From NCBI GenBank assembly GCA_026545765.1, contig CM048839.1, forward strand, positions 42,392,677 through 42,456,676: 64,000 nucleotides of DNA, given 5' to 3'. Under the pieces are notes generated by a model. It saw only the letters and a list, made by a program, of their open reading frames with translations. It was not told where the DNA came from and searched no databases. Positions 11,593 to 22,716 of the stretch are shown here, in pieces. Origin of the DNA: Plantago major (Eukaryota; Streptophyta; Magnoliopsida; Lamiales; Plantaginaceae). Numbering within the stretch: position 1 is the stretch's first letter; every line of letters begins with the position of its first letter. The position numbers and the translations under genes are program-made.

Positions 11593-13085
11593 TGATGTGC
11601 ACTCAGAGATTTCATTTTTCGTTGTAGAACCTGTAATCCCTAAATACAATCAAGATTAAATTTATAAGTCGGAAGTCCTCAAATCCACAGTTTATAGCGG
11701 AAAGTTGACTCGGGATATCGTTCTCCGTGGACAATTAGCATAGGAACAAGCAAATAACGTTTGTAAATTGTATTGCAGAAAAGTAAACAGAATGATCGCA
11801 GACAAATTAATTAAATCACATTAAACCCTAATTGCTTTGATGTATTCAATGGTGTGAAGCGTAAAGGATCCCCGACCTCCCTCTGGTATGCTACTCCCAA
11901 CTACTTAGAATCAAACAACATACTAGCCGTCTACAGGCAGCAAAGAAACATGCCAAAAAGATTAAGTCGTAGTTAATCCAAACACCTTTACTTACCAACA
12001 ATGTGTTGTGTCACTCAACACACTATCTCGTCACGTTTTCAGACAAATCACACGGGATAATGCATAATCCGTTACCAAGTCGTAGTCAGTAAGGATTTCC
12101 CACATGAAGAGTCGGACGAATAAAGAACAAGCACGAATTATGTTTTAAAACTAATTCATTAATATATCACGGTATATAAAGAAGTAGCAAAACCAGAGTT
12201 ACAGTGGTTTGCCTTTACAAAAGAAAATTAGCTACTCATAGTATCTTTCTAAATACTGACATCGAAATCATCAAGAATAACAGAGGAAGAAATCGAATCC
12301 AGTAAAGAAGATGAAATCGAAACTAGGAAAGAAGAAAAGGAAAAAGAAAAGCTTAGTCTTTGATGTCTTCGTGCAGTTGCTAGGGTTTCCTCCTTGTTCT
12401 TCGATCCCTTATGCTTGATGATGTCGATCATGTGTTGCAGTAGGGTTGGGGTTTCACTTCCCCGAGGACTGGTTCTCTCTCAAGAGAGCTGCTTTTGGGG
12501 TTTCGCTTCCCCGAGGATTGGTTCTCTCTCAGGAGAGCTGCTTTGTGAGCGGTGTAGAATTATGAGACCCTTGAGGTCTTATTTATAGTGTGGAAATCGA
12601 GCTCTGGCCGCCATTTTTCAATAAGGAAGGCGGGCTCTACCGCACAGTGAGAACGCGAGAACAAAATAGAGGCTTTGCGGTCGCTTTGTGGACCTGATGG
12701 GGCCTTCATGTCCTCATGGATCGCCATCTGCGATGTCTGCAGCTTCGAATCTGTTTTCTTCGTTCTTCAATTTCGGGCTTCGTAACTTCATTTCCTCGAA
12801 AAGTGGTCTTCTACAAAGTTGTTGCATCTTCAATTATCTTCGCATTGGTTGGTCGCATGACATGTTTTGACTCATCAGACTCCGTGCAACGGTCAATCCG
12901 GCGTATTTGCTTCTTCGTCTCGATTTGGCACAATTATGCCATTTTGGTGCCTGAAATCGTGCAATTCCTCAAAAACGCGATCATGACCTACAAAAAACAC
13001 GCAAAGTTAGTAATTGACCATAAAACGATACAAATATTGCATCTATGGTAAAAAACGAGGGTCTAAAAGCATGCTATATTGCACA
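11593..13085 (-). repeat. 5' LTR of the minus Athila-like element
   Basis: The inner end is fixed by the primer binding site; the terminus reads TGATGTGCAC on the plus strand. The outer end (TGTGCAATATAGC on the minus strand) is inferred. Large parts are the inverted counterpart of 17615-18796, including the GGCGGCC...TAATTCTACACCGCTC block and the TATATACCGTGATATA promoter-like block (near 12160-12180 here). It carries several indels relative to the other copy. Confidence 0.7.
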
Positions 13086-13089
13086 TTCC

Positions 13090-14436
13090 ATTGTTACATC
13101 AATCTATCAAGAGAGGATTGCGAGGGAATATGATCTGAAAGGAACTCATCTGAACCAGCTACCACACTTCTAAAGGAACCCAACTGAGGAACCAATGCAC
13201 TTTATGAGGGAATTCTACGCAATAGTTGGAGGTATACCATTGAATGAGCTCACGGAATGTCAACTCAGAAGAAGGGTTTTCCCCAGCTGCCTTAAGGACA
13301 AGGCAAAGAACTGGCTTATCTCACTACAGCCGGGCAGCTTGACTACATGAGATGAGGTTTTCAATAAATTTATGCTCAGACACTTCCCAATGAAGAAGAC
13401 ATCCGACCTGAAGAGCCAAATCCAAAACTTCAACCAACTAGACGGAGAAACATTCTGCGAATCGTGGGAAAGATACAAGGATCTACTTGACAGGTGCCCG
13501 ATGCACTCTTAAGCACATTTCGACAAGGTCAACAACTTCTATTAGGGAATTGATTCTATCAGCCAAGGACTTATTGACGGAGCATGTCAAGGGAATCTAT
13601 TAGACGTACCCCCAAGAAGGATTTGGGAGGTATGTGAGAACCTTAGCGAAAACTCAATGCAAAAGGGACGAGGAAGGAGTGTCCGATCTAAGGAGGTTCG
13701 TGCTATCGAGGAAGTCCCGTGGAAAATAATCACAAAGAGACTGGATGATATAGAGCCCGAGCTATCTAAGAGAGAGTCCAAAAAAGAAGATGGACACAAG
13801 GAACCATCTGAGGAGGCAAACTACATCCAAGATGGTGAACCATCATCAAACCGAACTCCTCCATCAGACCGAACCTGGCACGAAGTTAGGCAACACCGGA
13901 GTCGACCTCTTACCCCCATAACACCGATAAGGGTAACTGCACTAGCTCAGCAGGAAATACCCCTTTTGGAAGGAAAGATCCATTTCATTATTAAGGAGCT
14001 GAAGACAGTAAGGGAGTTTATGGAAAAATAGAAGGAAAAAGACGACAAGGTGGAAGCATTTATTGAAATAGCGGACGAAGCGCTCTGCAGGATCAATGAG
14101 AAGGTAGAAGAAGTGGAAGGAAGCCTGGTAAACATAACAAAAAGGCTGATGATACTTCTAGAGCAACGTGAAGAAGAAGAAGAAGAAGAAGAAGAAGAAG
14201 AAGATGATGAGGAGGAAGCCATAAAGCGGATCGATGTGGAAGACAGGCGGACTTCCAAAAAACTCCTCGATAAGCTTTCTAACTCTCGCTTTAACTTTAC
14301 CTTATCTAGTGAATTGCATATAGAAGATGACTCCATGAGATTGTGCGAGTACCTCTACTGGGAAAAGAACCAAATGGAGAATTTCAGGAGAAACAAGAGG
14401 AAAGAAAACCCCTACTTCCGAACTAATATACCATGA
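13090..14436 (+). pseudogene. Athila-like gag remnant
   Basis: One frame with several stops (for example TAA near 13171, TGA near 13348, TAA near 13510 and TAG at 14029-14031). The gag core reads FYAIVGGIPLNELTE, LKDKAKNWLISL, EVFNKFMLRHFP and GETFCESWERYKDLLDRCPMH, matching the retrotransposon gag pattern. A Glu run from GAA repeats (14170-14202) and a coiled coil follow. It is non-functional because of the stops. The amino-acid sequence differs clearly from the gag of the minus element, although the 3' halves of the two elements are alike. Confidence 0.75.
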
Positions 14437-14489
14437 GGGAAATCATACCCTTAGCGTTTCAAATTGCAGTCAACATAGGGGCGGAAGGG

Positions 14490-15271
14490 TAGTAGGAACC
14501 CTAGACCTGGAATCCGATGCGAATGTTATCCCCTTAGAGATGTACAAGTGACTCAGGTTAACAGGAAAGACTGACGCTTGTGGCATGCCCTACAACGTCG
14601 GCATGAGCATAGCAAAGAACTATGGGATGGTTAGAAACGTGCTCATCAAAATAGGTACTCTTATAATCCCTGTGGACCTGCTGATAGTCGACTACGAGAA
14701 TGACAACAATAGAAGCTTATATCTGGGAAGGCCCTTTATGATAATGACTAACACCATTATCGATATAACTGGCAAAAAGGTTTCTATGTTTGTTAATGGA
14801 CCGCAGAGTGACGTGGAGTTGTCAGTCGGAAGGTCGCACCCCAGGAAAGGGAAACTTGTGGTCGAAGGGTCACCAAGGAGAAAGAAGGATCAACCACCTG
14901 GGGAATTTCAAGATGCCCTGACAAAGATGAAGGAGATAGATAAGAAATACTTCTATTCACATGAGATTCACTTCCAGTTTCCGGACCCGAGAGACAAGGA
15001 GAACAAACCCTACAAGATCTATCTGGACAAATGGATGACCGGAAGATGGAAATTGGGAAACGAGGGACTATTCTACGAGAACTTCAAGGATGACAAAGGT
15101 TTTAGAAACCGACTCAAGAATGAAGGAAGTACCCTCTATAAGTTCGAGTTTACAAGGGAAGGTGACCGATTCAACATGGGAGTGAAGGATTGGAATACCG
15201 ACCCGAGTTTCATGGAAGATTGGTTGACTACTTGCACCGATGGAGAACGGGGGTCTTATCCCGGCAACTGA
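14490..15271 (+). pseudogene. Athila-like retropepsin remnant
   Basis: The open part is 14585-15271. Just upstream in the same frame is a degraded active-site strand (DLESDANVIPLEMYK) followed by a TGA. The Asp-Leu-Gly-Ala motif is lost, so no protease activity is expected. The later strand pair IPVDLLIVDYENDNN and SLYLGRPFM is typical of Athila-type proteases. The C-terminal part (residues about 90-228) is a charged tail with no domain I recognise. It is followed by the Athila-type landmark CTTGAGAGCAACCCAAGGTC at about 15318-15337. Confidence 0.7.
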
Positions 15272-16312
15272 GTCATCAACAACCAGGGGTCGAGCTATAA
15301 GACCTTAAACAAGCGCTTCTTGAGAGCAACCCAAGGTCACGTTTACTTTTATGCATTTACTTTCGCATTTTCAATTTTCGTTTTTTCTCGTTTTCCGTGC
15401 CAAAATTATTTTTCGAAAATTTTTTCAAAACCATTTTCAAAATTTCTTATTTATTATGTTTGCTTTTTGAAAAAATGAAAAAACCAAAAAGAATAGAAAA
15501 CGCGCGATTTATCGCGTTGGAGGAGAGGCAGTAGCCTCACTGCGGTCGCCAGTGCTCCCCCTTTTTAAAACCCCAAAACGTTTTTTCTCCTTCCCCACTT
15601 CATTTTATTCCAAAATTTTTCACTTGCTCTATAATTCTATCATCCCCATTGCATTATTAGCTTGCCCATCCATCATCAACATCAAGTAAGTAATCTCTAC
15701 TCATTATTATCTTCATTACATCTTCAATTCAATGCCTTTATCATTCAACTCTTTGCTTGCACTTTCTTCTTGCTTCTTTAGTACTTAACAATTATGTGAT
15801 TAATTTGATTGATTTGTTGATGCTTGAAATTTGCGGATACATGCTTACTTTTAGTATTCACTACATTAACACTTGCTTGTTGGAGATTTGACAAATCGTT
15901 TGAGAATTTGAAGGTTTTTGTTCTTGCCTACCAAGTGTTCGATAAAATGTCTCAATAGAACAAACTCCTTTGTCGACCCCTTTCTCCCTCGATTACTTGC
16001 TCACATGGTATTAACTTGTTGAAGAATGCTTAGAAAACATGTTCGCATGGTCATATGCTCATAGGATGGAGACTACACTACAATTTTCCTTTCAACTTGA
16101 TGATTGACACAATTTAAAAACTTGAGTCACATGCCTAGTTCTTGCGTTATTTTGAAGTGGCTATTGATCTTATTACAAGCTATAATCTTGCATACACATT
16201 GTGTCGTACATTAGGTTTGGGGTAGGAGAAACCCCATTAGATTTGCATGTAAGCCTTAGCATTGATTTAACTCCAAACATGCTATCTCACACACTTTTTT
16301 GGCCTAGGTACA
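15272..16312. other. Internal non-coding block of the Athila-like element
   Basis: This is the position where full Athila elements carry pol, but only non-coding DNA is seen. A T-rich leader-like region around 15340-15600 and the block 16200-16312 both have counterparts in the minus element (8759-8950). The minus copy lacks about 0.75 kb from the middle. Confidence 0.6.
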
Positions 16313-17525
16313 ATGGGAAGAACCAAAGGAGGAAAGGATGTAGGTGAACCAAGCACCAAAAGAGCAAAGAAAGGAAAAGGAGCTGCATCGGCGACTCTTT
16401 CAAACAAAGCTCGGAGTTGGTTATTGGTCAACAATGATCGAGGAGTACTCCCCGAAAGGAACATAGATATTGGATGGGGGATGAACCATGCTCTTAACTG
16501 GATACACGATGTCTTGAGTATCTATGCTTGGGGAACTTTCACTTGTATCCTCCGAGGATACGATATAGAGGTAGTCCGGGAGTTCTACGTGGAGTACTTC
16601 CAACTGAAGGTTAAAAAGCCGGAGGATGCACTTTTAGATCGCCCCGTCATCGTACGAGGGGTGGAGGTCATGTTTGGGCCAGGAGCTATCAATAATTTAT
16701 TCGATATCCCTGAGGAGCACATCCATGGCAAATACAAAGAACCGGCATATGATGAGTTGGAGTACGGAGATATTCTACCAAACATCCCACGGGTATTACT
16801 AGGAGAAAGATTTAGAGAGGATGCAGTGGGAATGTCCATCCCAAGGGCTACGCTCAGTGAAAGAGCAAGATTTTGGATGCACTTTGTAGAGATCAACTTG
16901 AAGCCAACCCTGTACCACGAAGGGCTCAAGGGCAATGTAGCCACTCTTGCTACGCAATCATGGAAGGTCACTACATTGATGTTGGAAGAATCATGGTGAA
17001 GGAAATGCAAATGGTAAAGAAGAACACAAGAAGGAACCTACCATTCCCCGGTCTTATCACCGCGATATGCAAGAAGAATGGGGTTCCTATCAATGAGTCT
17101 GGATACACTCGGCTCATAGAATCTTTTGATGAATACATTACCATCCACCTCCTCGAGATGCATGAGAAGATTGCCAAAGCCGAACTTAGAAGCAGAGGAG
17201 TAGCGGATCAGCCGGAAGGAGCTTTTGACATGAATTCGTTCAACGGAACAACTACCATATGGGGAGTCAAGGGAATGCGCAAAGGCAAGATGAGATGAAC
17301 GGAATGGGTTGGAGGTCAGAGTGGAACAATCATGTTACCTACCTACACCGCTATGAGCAGATCTCCTTCTGGGAGGAGAACATTGACGGGTATGATCACT
17401 ATGAGTATCCACCTTATTACCCACCACCGCAGCTCTATCCACCGCCCGATGTCGATCCATCGTTGTACTACCAAGGCTATCAAGGATTTTATCCTCCACC
17501 GCCTCCTGGAGGATCTTCGTCCTGA
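16313..17525 (+). pseudogene. Putative plant transposon protein (Athila-type 3' ORF), frameshifted
   Basis: Starts MGRTKGGKDVGEPSTKRAKK, a basic nuclear-localisation-like N-terminus. The core at about residues 85-150 (VREFYVEYFQLKV, then VIVRGVEVMFGPGAINNLFDIP) fits the 'putative plant transposon protein' domain found in plant retroelement ORFs; its function is unknown. The frame breaks near 16985 into the frame ending at 17298 and again near 17265 into the frame ending at 17525. The C-terminus is Tyr/Pro-rich (PPYYPPPQLYPPP, then a Pro-Gly-Ser end). In Athila elements an ORF here is often called env-like, but I see no membrane segment. Its start region matches the stub in the minus element, where the solo LTR inserted. 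Confidence 0.65.
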
Positions 17526-17614
17526 ACCACCATCTGGATTGGAAGAAACATCACCGAGAGGGGAGTATCTTTTCTTTTTCTCTTTACTTTCCTAGTTTCC
17601 TATATGCTCGCGAA

Positions 17615-18796
17615 TACGCCGGATTGACCGTTGCACGTAGTTCGAGGAGTCAAAACATGTCATGCGACCAACCAATGCAAGGATAATTGAAGATGCAACA
17701 ACTTTATAGAAGACCACTTTTCAAGAAAACAAAGTTACGAAACCCGAAATCGAAGAACGAAGAAAACATATTCGAATCTGCAGAAGTCGAACTTGGCAGT
17801 CGCCAGGGGATCGCAGAAGGCCTCTATGCGGTCACTAGGCGACCGCACTGAAGGCTCTGAAATGTTCTAGGCTGTTTTCCTGGCCTGTCAGACTAGAGCC
17901 CGCCTTCCTTATTGATCAATGGCGGCCAGGGGTCTCATAATTCTACACCGCTCACAAAGCAGCTCTCCTGAGAGAGAACCAGTCCTCGGGGAAGTGAAAC
18001 CCCAAAACCGCTGGCCGTCAGGCACCCAGAAGGAGGAAACCCTAGAACCGCCGCTTTTGCTACTTCTTTATATACCGTGATATATTAATGGAATAGTTAC
18101 TAGAGCCCGCCTTCCTTATTGATCAATGGCGGCCAGGGGTCTCATAATTCTACACCGCTCACAAAGCAGCTCTCCTGAGAGAGAACCAGTCCTCGGGGAA
18201 GTGAAACCCCAAAACCGCTGGCCGTCAGGCACCCAGAAGGAGGAAACCCTAGAACCGCCGCTTTTGCTACTTCTTTATATACCGTGATATATTAATGGAA
18301 TAGTTATTAGACGTAAATCGTGGTTATATATACAACTCTATACATCCTTCGTAGTGCGATGTTCTACTGAGTGACACAATAGTTTCATTGAACTGAGTAG
18401 GGGTACTCGTGCCGACTACGCCTTAGCACAGTAGTATTATGCCCTGCTGTCGTTAGAGGTAATCGCGTAGGATTTGAACTAGGAAGTTGGGAGTAGCATA
18501 GCAGAGGGAGGTCGGGGATCCTTTACGCCTTCCCATAATTGATTTACAACAAAGCAATTAGGGTTTACTGCGATTTATTTAATCTGTCTGCGATCAATCT
18601 GTTTACTTTTCTGCAATACAATTTACAAACATTATTTGCTTGTTCCTATGCTAAGTGTCTGTGGAGAACGACATTCCGAGTCAACTTTCCGCTATAAACT
18701 GTGAATTTGAGGACTTCCGACTTATAAATTTAATCTTGATTGTATTTAGGGATTACAGGTTTTACAACGAAAATCGAAATCTCTGAATGCACATCA
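17615..18796 (+). repeat. 3' LTR of the plus Athila-like element, truncated at its 5' end
   Basis: Homology to the inverted LTR begins at about 17615 (GAATACGCCGGATTGACC) and ends with the terminal TGCACATCA. About 170 bp present at the outer end of the other LTR are missing here. A purine-rich tract (GAGAGGGGAGTATC, 17555-17568) lies about 50 bp upstream. The LTR contains a perfect 207-bp tandem duplication. Confidence 0.7.
17892..18305 (+). repeat. 207-bp tandem duplication inside the LTR
   Basis: Copies at 17892-18098 and 18099-18305 look identical base for base. Each carries CTTTATATACCGTGATATATT, a TATA-like core near its 3' end. The inverted LTR at 11593-13085 has only one copy, so the duplication is recent and specific to this element. 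Confidence 0.9.
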
Positions 18797-19135
18797 CCTC
18801 TCTAAATACTTTCCACGCGTCTGATTACTTAGGTCTTTTGTTTGTTCTATATCCATCAAGACCGTCATCAGCTTCTTTCTTCACGATAGTGGCAGTAGCA
18901 CTACTACCACACCATTACTAGCAGTATCACTAGTACTCATGCCATTATTAACGGTATCACTAGTACCCATGCCATTATTAACGGTATCATTTTCCATGCC
19001 ATCTACTTCTATATGGTTGTCTGATGCTTCATCAGTTGCTTCAACCATTTCAAATCCTATCAAATAAAAAAATATACATGTACATCATAATATCCCAAGG
19101 TGAAACCAATAAGCTAAAAGTTCATTCATAAGTAA

Positions 19136-19138
<3 letters not shown>
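18797..19138. other. Non-coding flank with short imperfect repeats
   Basis: Contains a degenerate tandem word around 18915-18990 (ACTAGTACCCATGCCATTATTAACGGTATC-like units of about 30 bp, two to three copies). No gene is supported. Confidence 0.5.

Positions 19139-19139
<1 letters not shown>

Positions 19140-19213
<74 letters not shown>
19140..19213. repeat. (TA)n(CA)n compound microsatellite
   Basis: About 29 TA units followed by about 7 CA units, uninterrupted. Probably polymorphic. Confidence 0.97.
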
Positions 19214-20478
19214 AAATGCATTTTGAGTAAAATGACTGAATAATCTAAACATGTACATACCTAAAAAGGTTATTCAAGACTCAAGTGGAGAAATTTCTAA
19301 AGTCATCAATCAAGCAACCATACGCCGAGTCTCGTCAGAAATAGCTCACTCACATCACATGAAAACAATTTGACCACAATTTATTTGAAATTGAGTTGAA
19401 AAGTTTATGCCAGCAACATAAATTTCAAAAGTTCTATTACTAGAAAAAATCTTGACCACATAAAAAAATTGATTCAAAAGCTCAGAACTCAGATGAATCT
19501 GCAAAATTGCACCAAAATCACGAGGAAAGAGAGATAACATAGAGTGTTAGGATTTGATATCATTTGTTATAGTGAAAAATCAAATACTCCTTAAGAAATC
19601 AAGAGAGAAGAAAGAATTTACTTAAAATAGACAAACTTATATTTTCATTTCTTCCCCCTTCACAATACACAGTACACATATATACTACCCTAACTAAACT
19701 GATTACTAATAACTGCTACTAATCCATCTTTATCCATAACTATCTATATGCTAGCTAATCACATTTAAATACTTAATACAAATACTAATTAAATATTAAA
19801 ATACACAAGTAATAACTAGGAATATGACAATTAACACAATTACATGACTAGTACGTATCATAGAGAGAGGGGTACTTACAGATACGTGGGAGGCGGGCTA
19901 GTAAACACGACGGACGACGGTGGATAGTGGTGGACGGGCAGCAACGGTGCGAATAGATGATGAGAAGAGATTAGGGCGGCGAAACTATGGAGTATTAAAA
20001 TGGAAGAGTGAATAACGTGAAGAATAGGTCAACTCTATTTGGGGATTGGGTATATATAATTTTTATTACACATAAAGATAATAATAATTATTATGAAAAC
20101 GATAATAATATGATAAAAATAAATTATAATAATATTAATAATGTGCTCGCGAGTATCGACCTTTTCATCTAGATGATCGTTGCTCAATCGAAAATGAGTC
20201 GGTCCTGCTCACGAGCATGGTCGTATTGACCGATCTATAGCACGATCTGAACGTTGACCGAGCTTTTTCACGAGCGCTCGCGAACGACTTGATTCGTTTA
20301 CACCCCTAGTTGTGGTATATCCGAACGACTTAATATACGCGAAGGAAAGGACAACCCCGAAGTTCGTGTTGATCCGTTGGAGAATTTCCGATTTGAATAG
20401 AAGTTCAGCTAGCCAGTTAATTCTTCAACCGTAGTATGCATGCTATAGGTTCTTGATATATATGAGTATGATCTGTTC
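19214..20478. other. Non-coding stretch with a dispersed-repeat fragment
   Basis: No supported gene. Around 20150-20312 there is a Ser/Arg-shadow-like, CGAG-rich segment ending GATTCGTTTACACCCCTAG. Read on the minus strand it starts with the common plant repeat word AGGGGTGTAAACGAATC. It is probably a transposon end of uncertain class. Confidence 0.4.
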
Positions 20479-20666
20479 TTTTTTTTTTTTTTTTTTTTTG
20501 AGAAATAATATTACAATTCTTAGCTTTGGACAAATTTATCATCAATATAATCTCTAATAACATTTAAACCAATTCTCTATACGGAGAAAATAATCACCCA
20601 TTTCGGGGATCGAACCTGTGACCTATTGGGTATGGGGTGTCTCAGCTTGCCACTCGACTACAAACG
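20479..20666 (-). mobile_element. tRNA-derived SINE with poly(A) tail
   Basis: On the minus strand it starts with a tRNA-like head: box A TAGTCGAGTGGC (20660-20649) and box B GGTTCGATCCC (20616-20606), the internal RNA polymerase III promoter. A tRNA-unrelated body follows, then a tail of about 21 A (20499-20479). Size, box order and tail fit plant SINEs. I could not define a target-site duplication with confidence. It lies about 40 bp from an Angela-like LTR start. Confidence 0.75.
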
Positions 20667-20705
20667 GTTTGACTGTTGTCATGTAATTATATGTCATGTA
20701 TATAT

Positions 20706-21230
20706 TGTTGGTAAAGTTATGCCCGTAAAACAAATATTGATTGTAATAAGCTGTATTTCAGTAGCTGAAATAAAACGAATCGTATTATACAAATTCCTTG
20801 ATTGCGTTTATTCTACATTTACATATGGATTATACACTTAGACATATATCTTGAAAAATTCAAATGTTCACCATACAACCTTCACTTTAGTATATATGGG
20901 ATGTATGCAATGGATTAGACTTGGAATGATGATATTTATTAAACAAGTCAACATCGATGTCATATACTTAGGATTGAGATATGATAACGTCATTAGTGTA
21001 TTTCTCGGCCAAATTAGTGGGCTGATTTGTAGTAAACATTGATCCTGAGTGATCGGACAAGAATTACACTTATGTGGGCCAGATTCCCCACTATTTACTT
21101 GATTTTAGTGACAATGCAACTAGTACTCTAAGCAAGATTGGCCCGTAATCGTTCCTGAGTATCAATCTTGGGAGCATGTTACCATGTTCTACCGGTTTTA
21201 GGTGATTTGTCCGTGTAAGATCTTTTTTTA
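20706..21230 (+). repeat. Angela/Tork-like Copia LTR remnant, copy 2
   Basis: Starts TGTTGGTAAAGTTATGCCCG, an LTR-like terminus. 20718-21075 matches 5613-5955 with scattered substitutions. No internal coding region is attached, so it is a solo or truncated LTR. The right boundary is not resolved. Confidence 0.5.
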
Positions 21231-22120
21231 TTTTTAATTTCAGCACATTAAATAGTTGGGACGTGTTACAATTGTCCTGGATAAATGCTAAGCAGGAAAC
21301 TTAGTTCTAAAGGTAAGACAACACTAAACTCATGACATAAGAATAATCAAGACACCAATCATCACTAACAATTCAAAGTATTATACTTAAAGCTTAACAC
21401 CATTATTAGTAGCATTTGTTTACTCTAGCTCCAATGACATTATTAAAAAGGGAGATATGAGAATGCCAGATGCACGGCACAAATGAAGGAATGGAAATTC
21501 CTTTCTTGACCACATAAATACAATTACTCTGTACATGCTGTGCTGGAATTTTGGCTTCAATATGATACTACTACTACTCGATAATCGATATACCAAACCA
21601 ACAATTGCAACAATTGCATTCTACACCACCATTTCTCTTTTTCTTTTTCCTTCAAATCAAAAGAAAAAGAAAGTTGTTTTGTTTGTTGACATAAAATGGC
21701 TGTAATAATATCCTTTGATGACTTTCTGGTTCTAATCATACCCTTCTAAAACTTGACATTTACACTTGGCCAGTATAAGACCCCACCAAAGCAAAAAAGC
21801 ACTTGCAAATCTAATACTACAAGTGCTTTTATATAACTTCAAACCAACAAGTTTCACCTTCTGATAGGCTTAACTCAAATTAGGCTTAACCATTTATGTC
21901 AATTTGTCAATAATCCTTGCCAAATTAAGATAAAAATGAAAGGAAAAGGATAGATTAAGAATCAAGATTTCGAATTACCCACAAATACAAAGTGGAATAC
22001 TGCAATTAAAAGTCGGTTCAGTCATCCACATTGTCTCTTTCCTGTTTCTTGTCTTCTTTTTCCCTTAATTTTTTATTTTTTTCTTCTTTATTACTATTAC
22101 ACTCACTGCTTGCTCACTCG
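21231..22120. other. Upstream flank of the ABCG gene
   Basis: AT-rich non-coding DNA with no supported ORF. The last 100 bp are pyrimidine-rich (CTTTCCTGTTTCTTGTCTTC, TTCTTCTTTATTACTATTACACTCACT). That is common near plant transcription starts, so the promoter is probably here. No clear TATA box was identified. Confidence 0.4.
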
Positions 22121-22171
22121 AGCTCTAATTCACTCCAGTGGGAAAGCTCAAACCCCAGATCCAGCTCTCAT

Positions 22172-22706
22172 GTATGTTCCTTTTCCCCTTCTCTCTAACT
22201 TCGTTTCTCTTTCAAGATTTCTCTAATGAAGCTCATTTCATGCGTTTCTTGAAGTTTTGCTGCTATTTCTTGGTGCATGTGTAGAAATGTGAAACTTCTT
22301 TCCAATTTCGGCTTGTGGGTTGTGTTCGTTTTCGTGTGAATGTTGATAAAGTTGATAACTTGGGTATTCAGGAGAAGTTTTGAATGTTGATAGAAATCAT
22401 TTGAGTTGATGAAAAGGAAACAGAGGATGAAATGTCTCATTTTAGATGTTTTCTTTCTTTCTTTTTCTTTTTAATGGAAGTTTTAATTGGAAGTTCTTTT
22501 GCTTAATTTGGTATGAACCTGTTTGGACATATATGAATGTTTGGTGCAAAACTTAATTTCTATGTACTTAATAGCTGTGGGATGTGTCCTAATGCAGATT
22601 CTGGCAGCTAGTGTATCTTGAGGTGGAATGGAAGTTTGAAAATTAGGTTTTGATAAACAGCAAACTGGGTTGTGTTGATTTTTTTCTCCTGAATAAATAT
22701 TCTTAG
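22172..22706 (+). other. Predicted 5'-UTR intron of the ABCG gene
   Basis: Donor CTCAT|GTATGT at 22171/22172 and acceptor ATTCTTAG at 22706 would remove 535 T-rich bases and place the first ATG 10 bases into the second exon. An alternative acceptor is TAATGCAG near 22597. The interval has many short ATG frames with no coding signal, which fits an untranslated intron. Confidence 0.45.
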
Positions 22707-22716
22707 GACTAGAGAG

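Larger units (their letters stand above)
7140..13085 (-). mobile_element. Non-autonomous Athila-like Gypsy element (minus), split by a solo LTR
   Basis: Read on the minus strand the order is 5' LTR (13085-11593), primer binding site, gag, retropepsin, a short non-coding block, a stub of the 3' transposon-protein ORF, and a polypurine-like tract near 7187-7175. There is no reverse transcriptase, RNase H or integrase. Its non-coding block and ORF start match the plus-strand element at 15300-16340, so both belong to one family. The text AGCACTTCTTGGGAGGCAAC after the protease is a landmark I associate with Athila/Tat elements. The 3' LTR was not found. Confidence 0.7.
13086..18796 (+). mobile_element. 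5'-truncated Athila-like Gypsy element (plus)
   Basis: The order is gag remnants, protease remnant, about 1 kb of non-coding DNA, the 3' plant transposon-protein ORF, a polypurine region and a 3' LTR ending TGCACATCA. There is no 5' LTR or primer site of its own: the left neighbour is the inverted LTR of the minus element. No reverse transcriptase or integrase is present. It belongs to the same family as the minus element. Confidence 0.7.

Noticed and set aside
19540-19590. Possible primer binding site (reversed ATGATATCAAATCC) next to TGTTATAG, suggesting another LTR element
   Set aside because: No partner LTR, no duplication and no coding region could be found, so the match is too weak.
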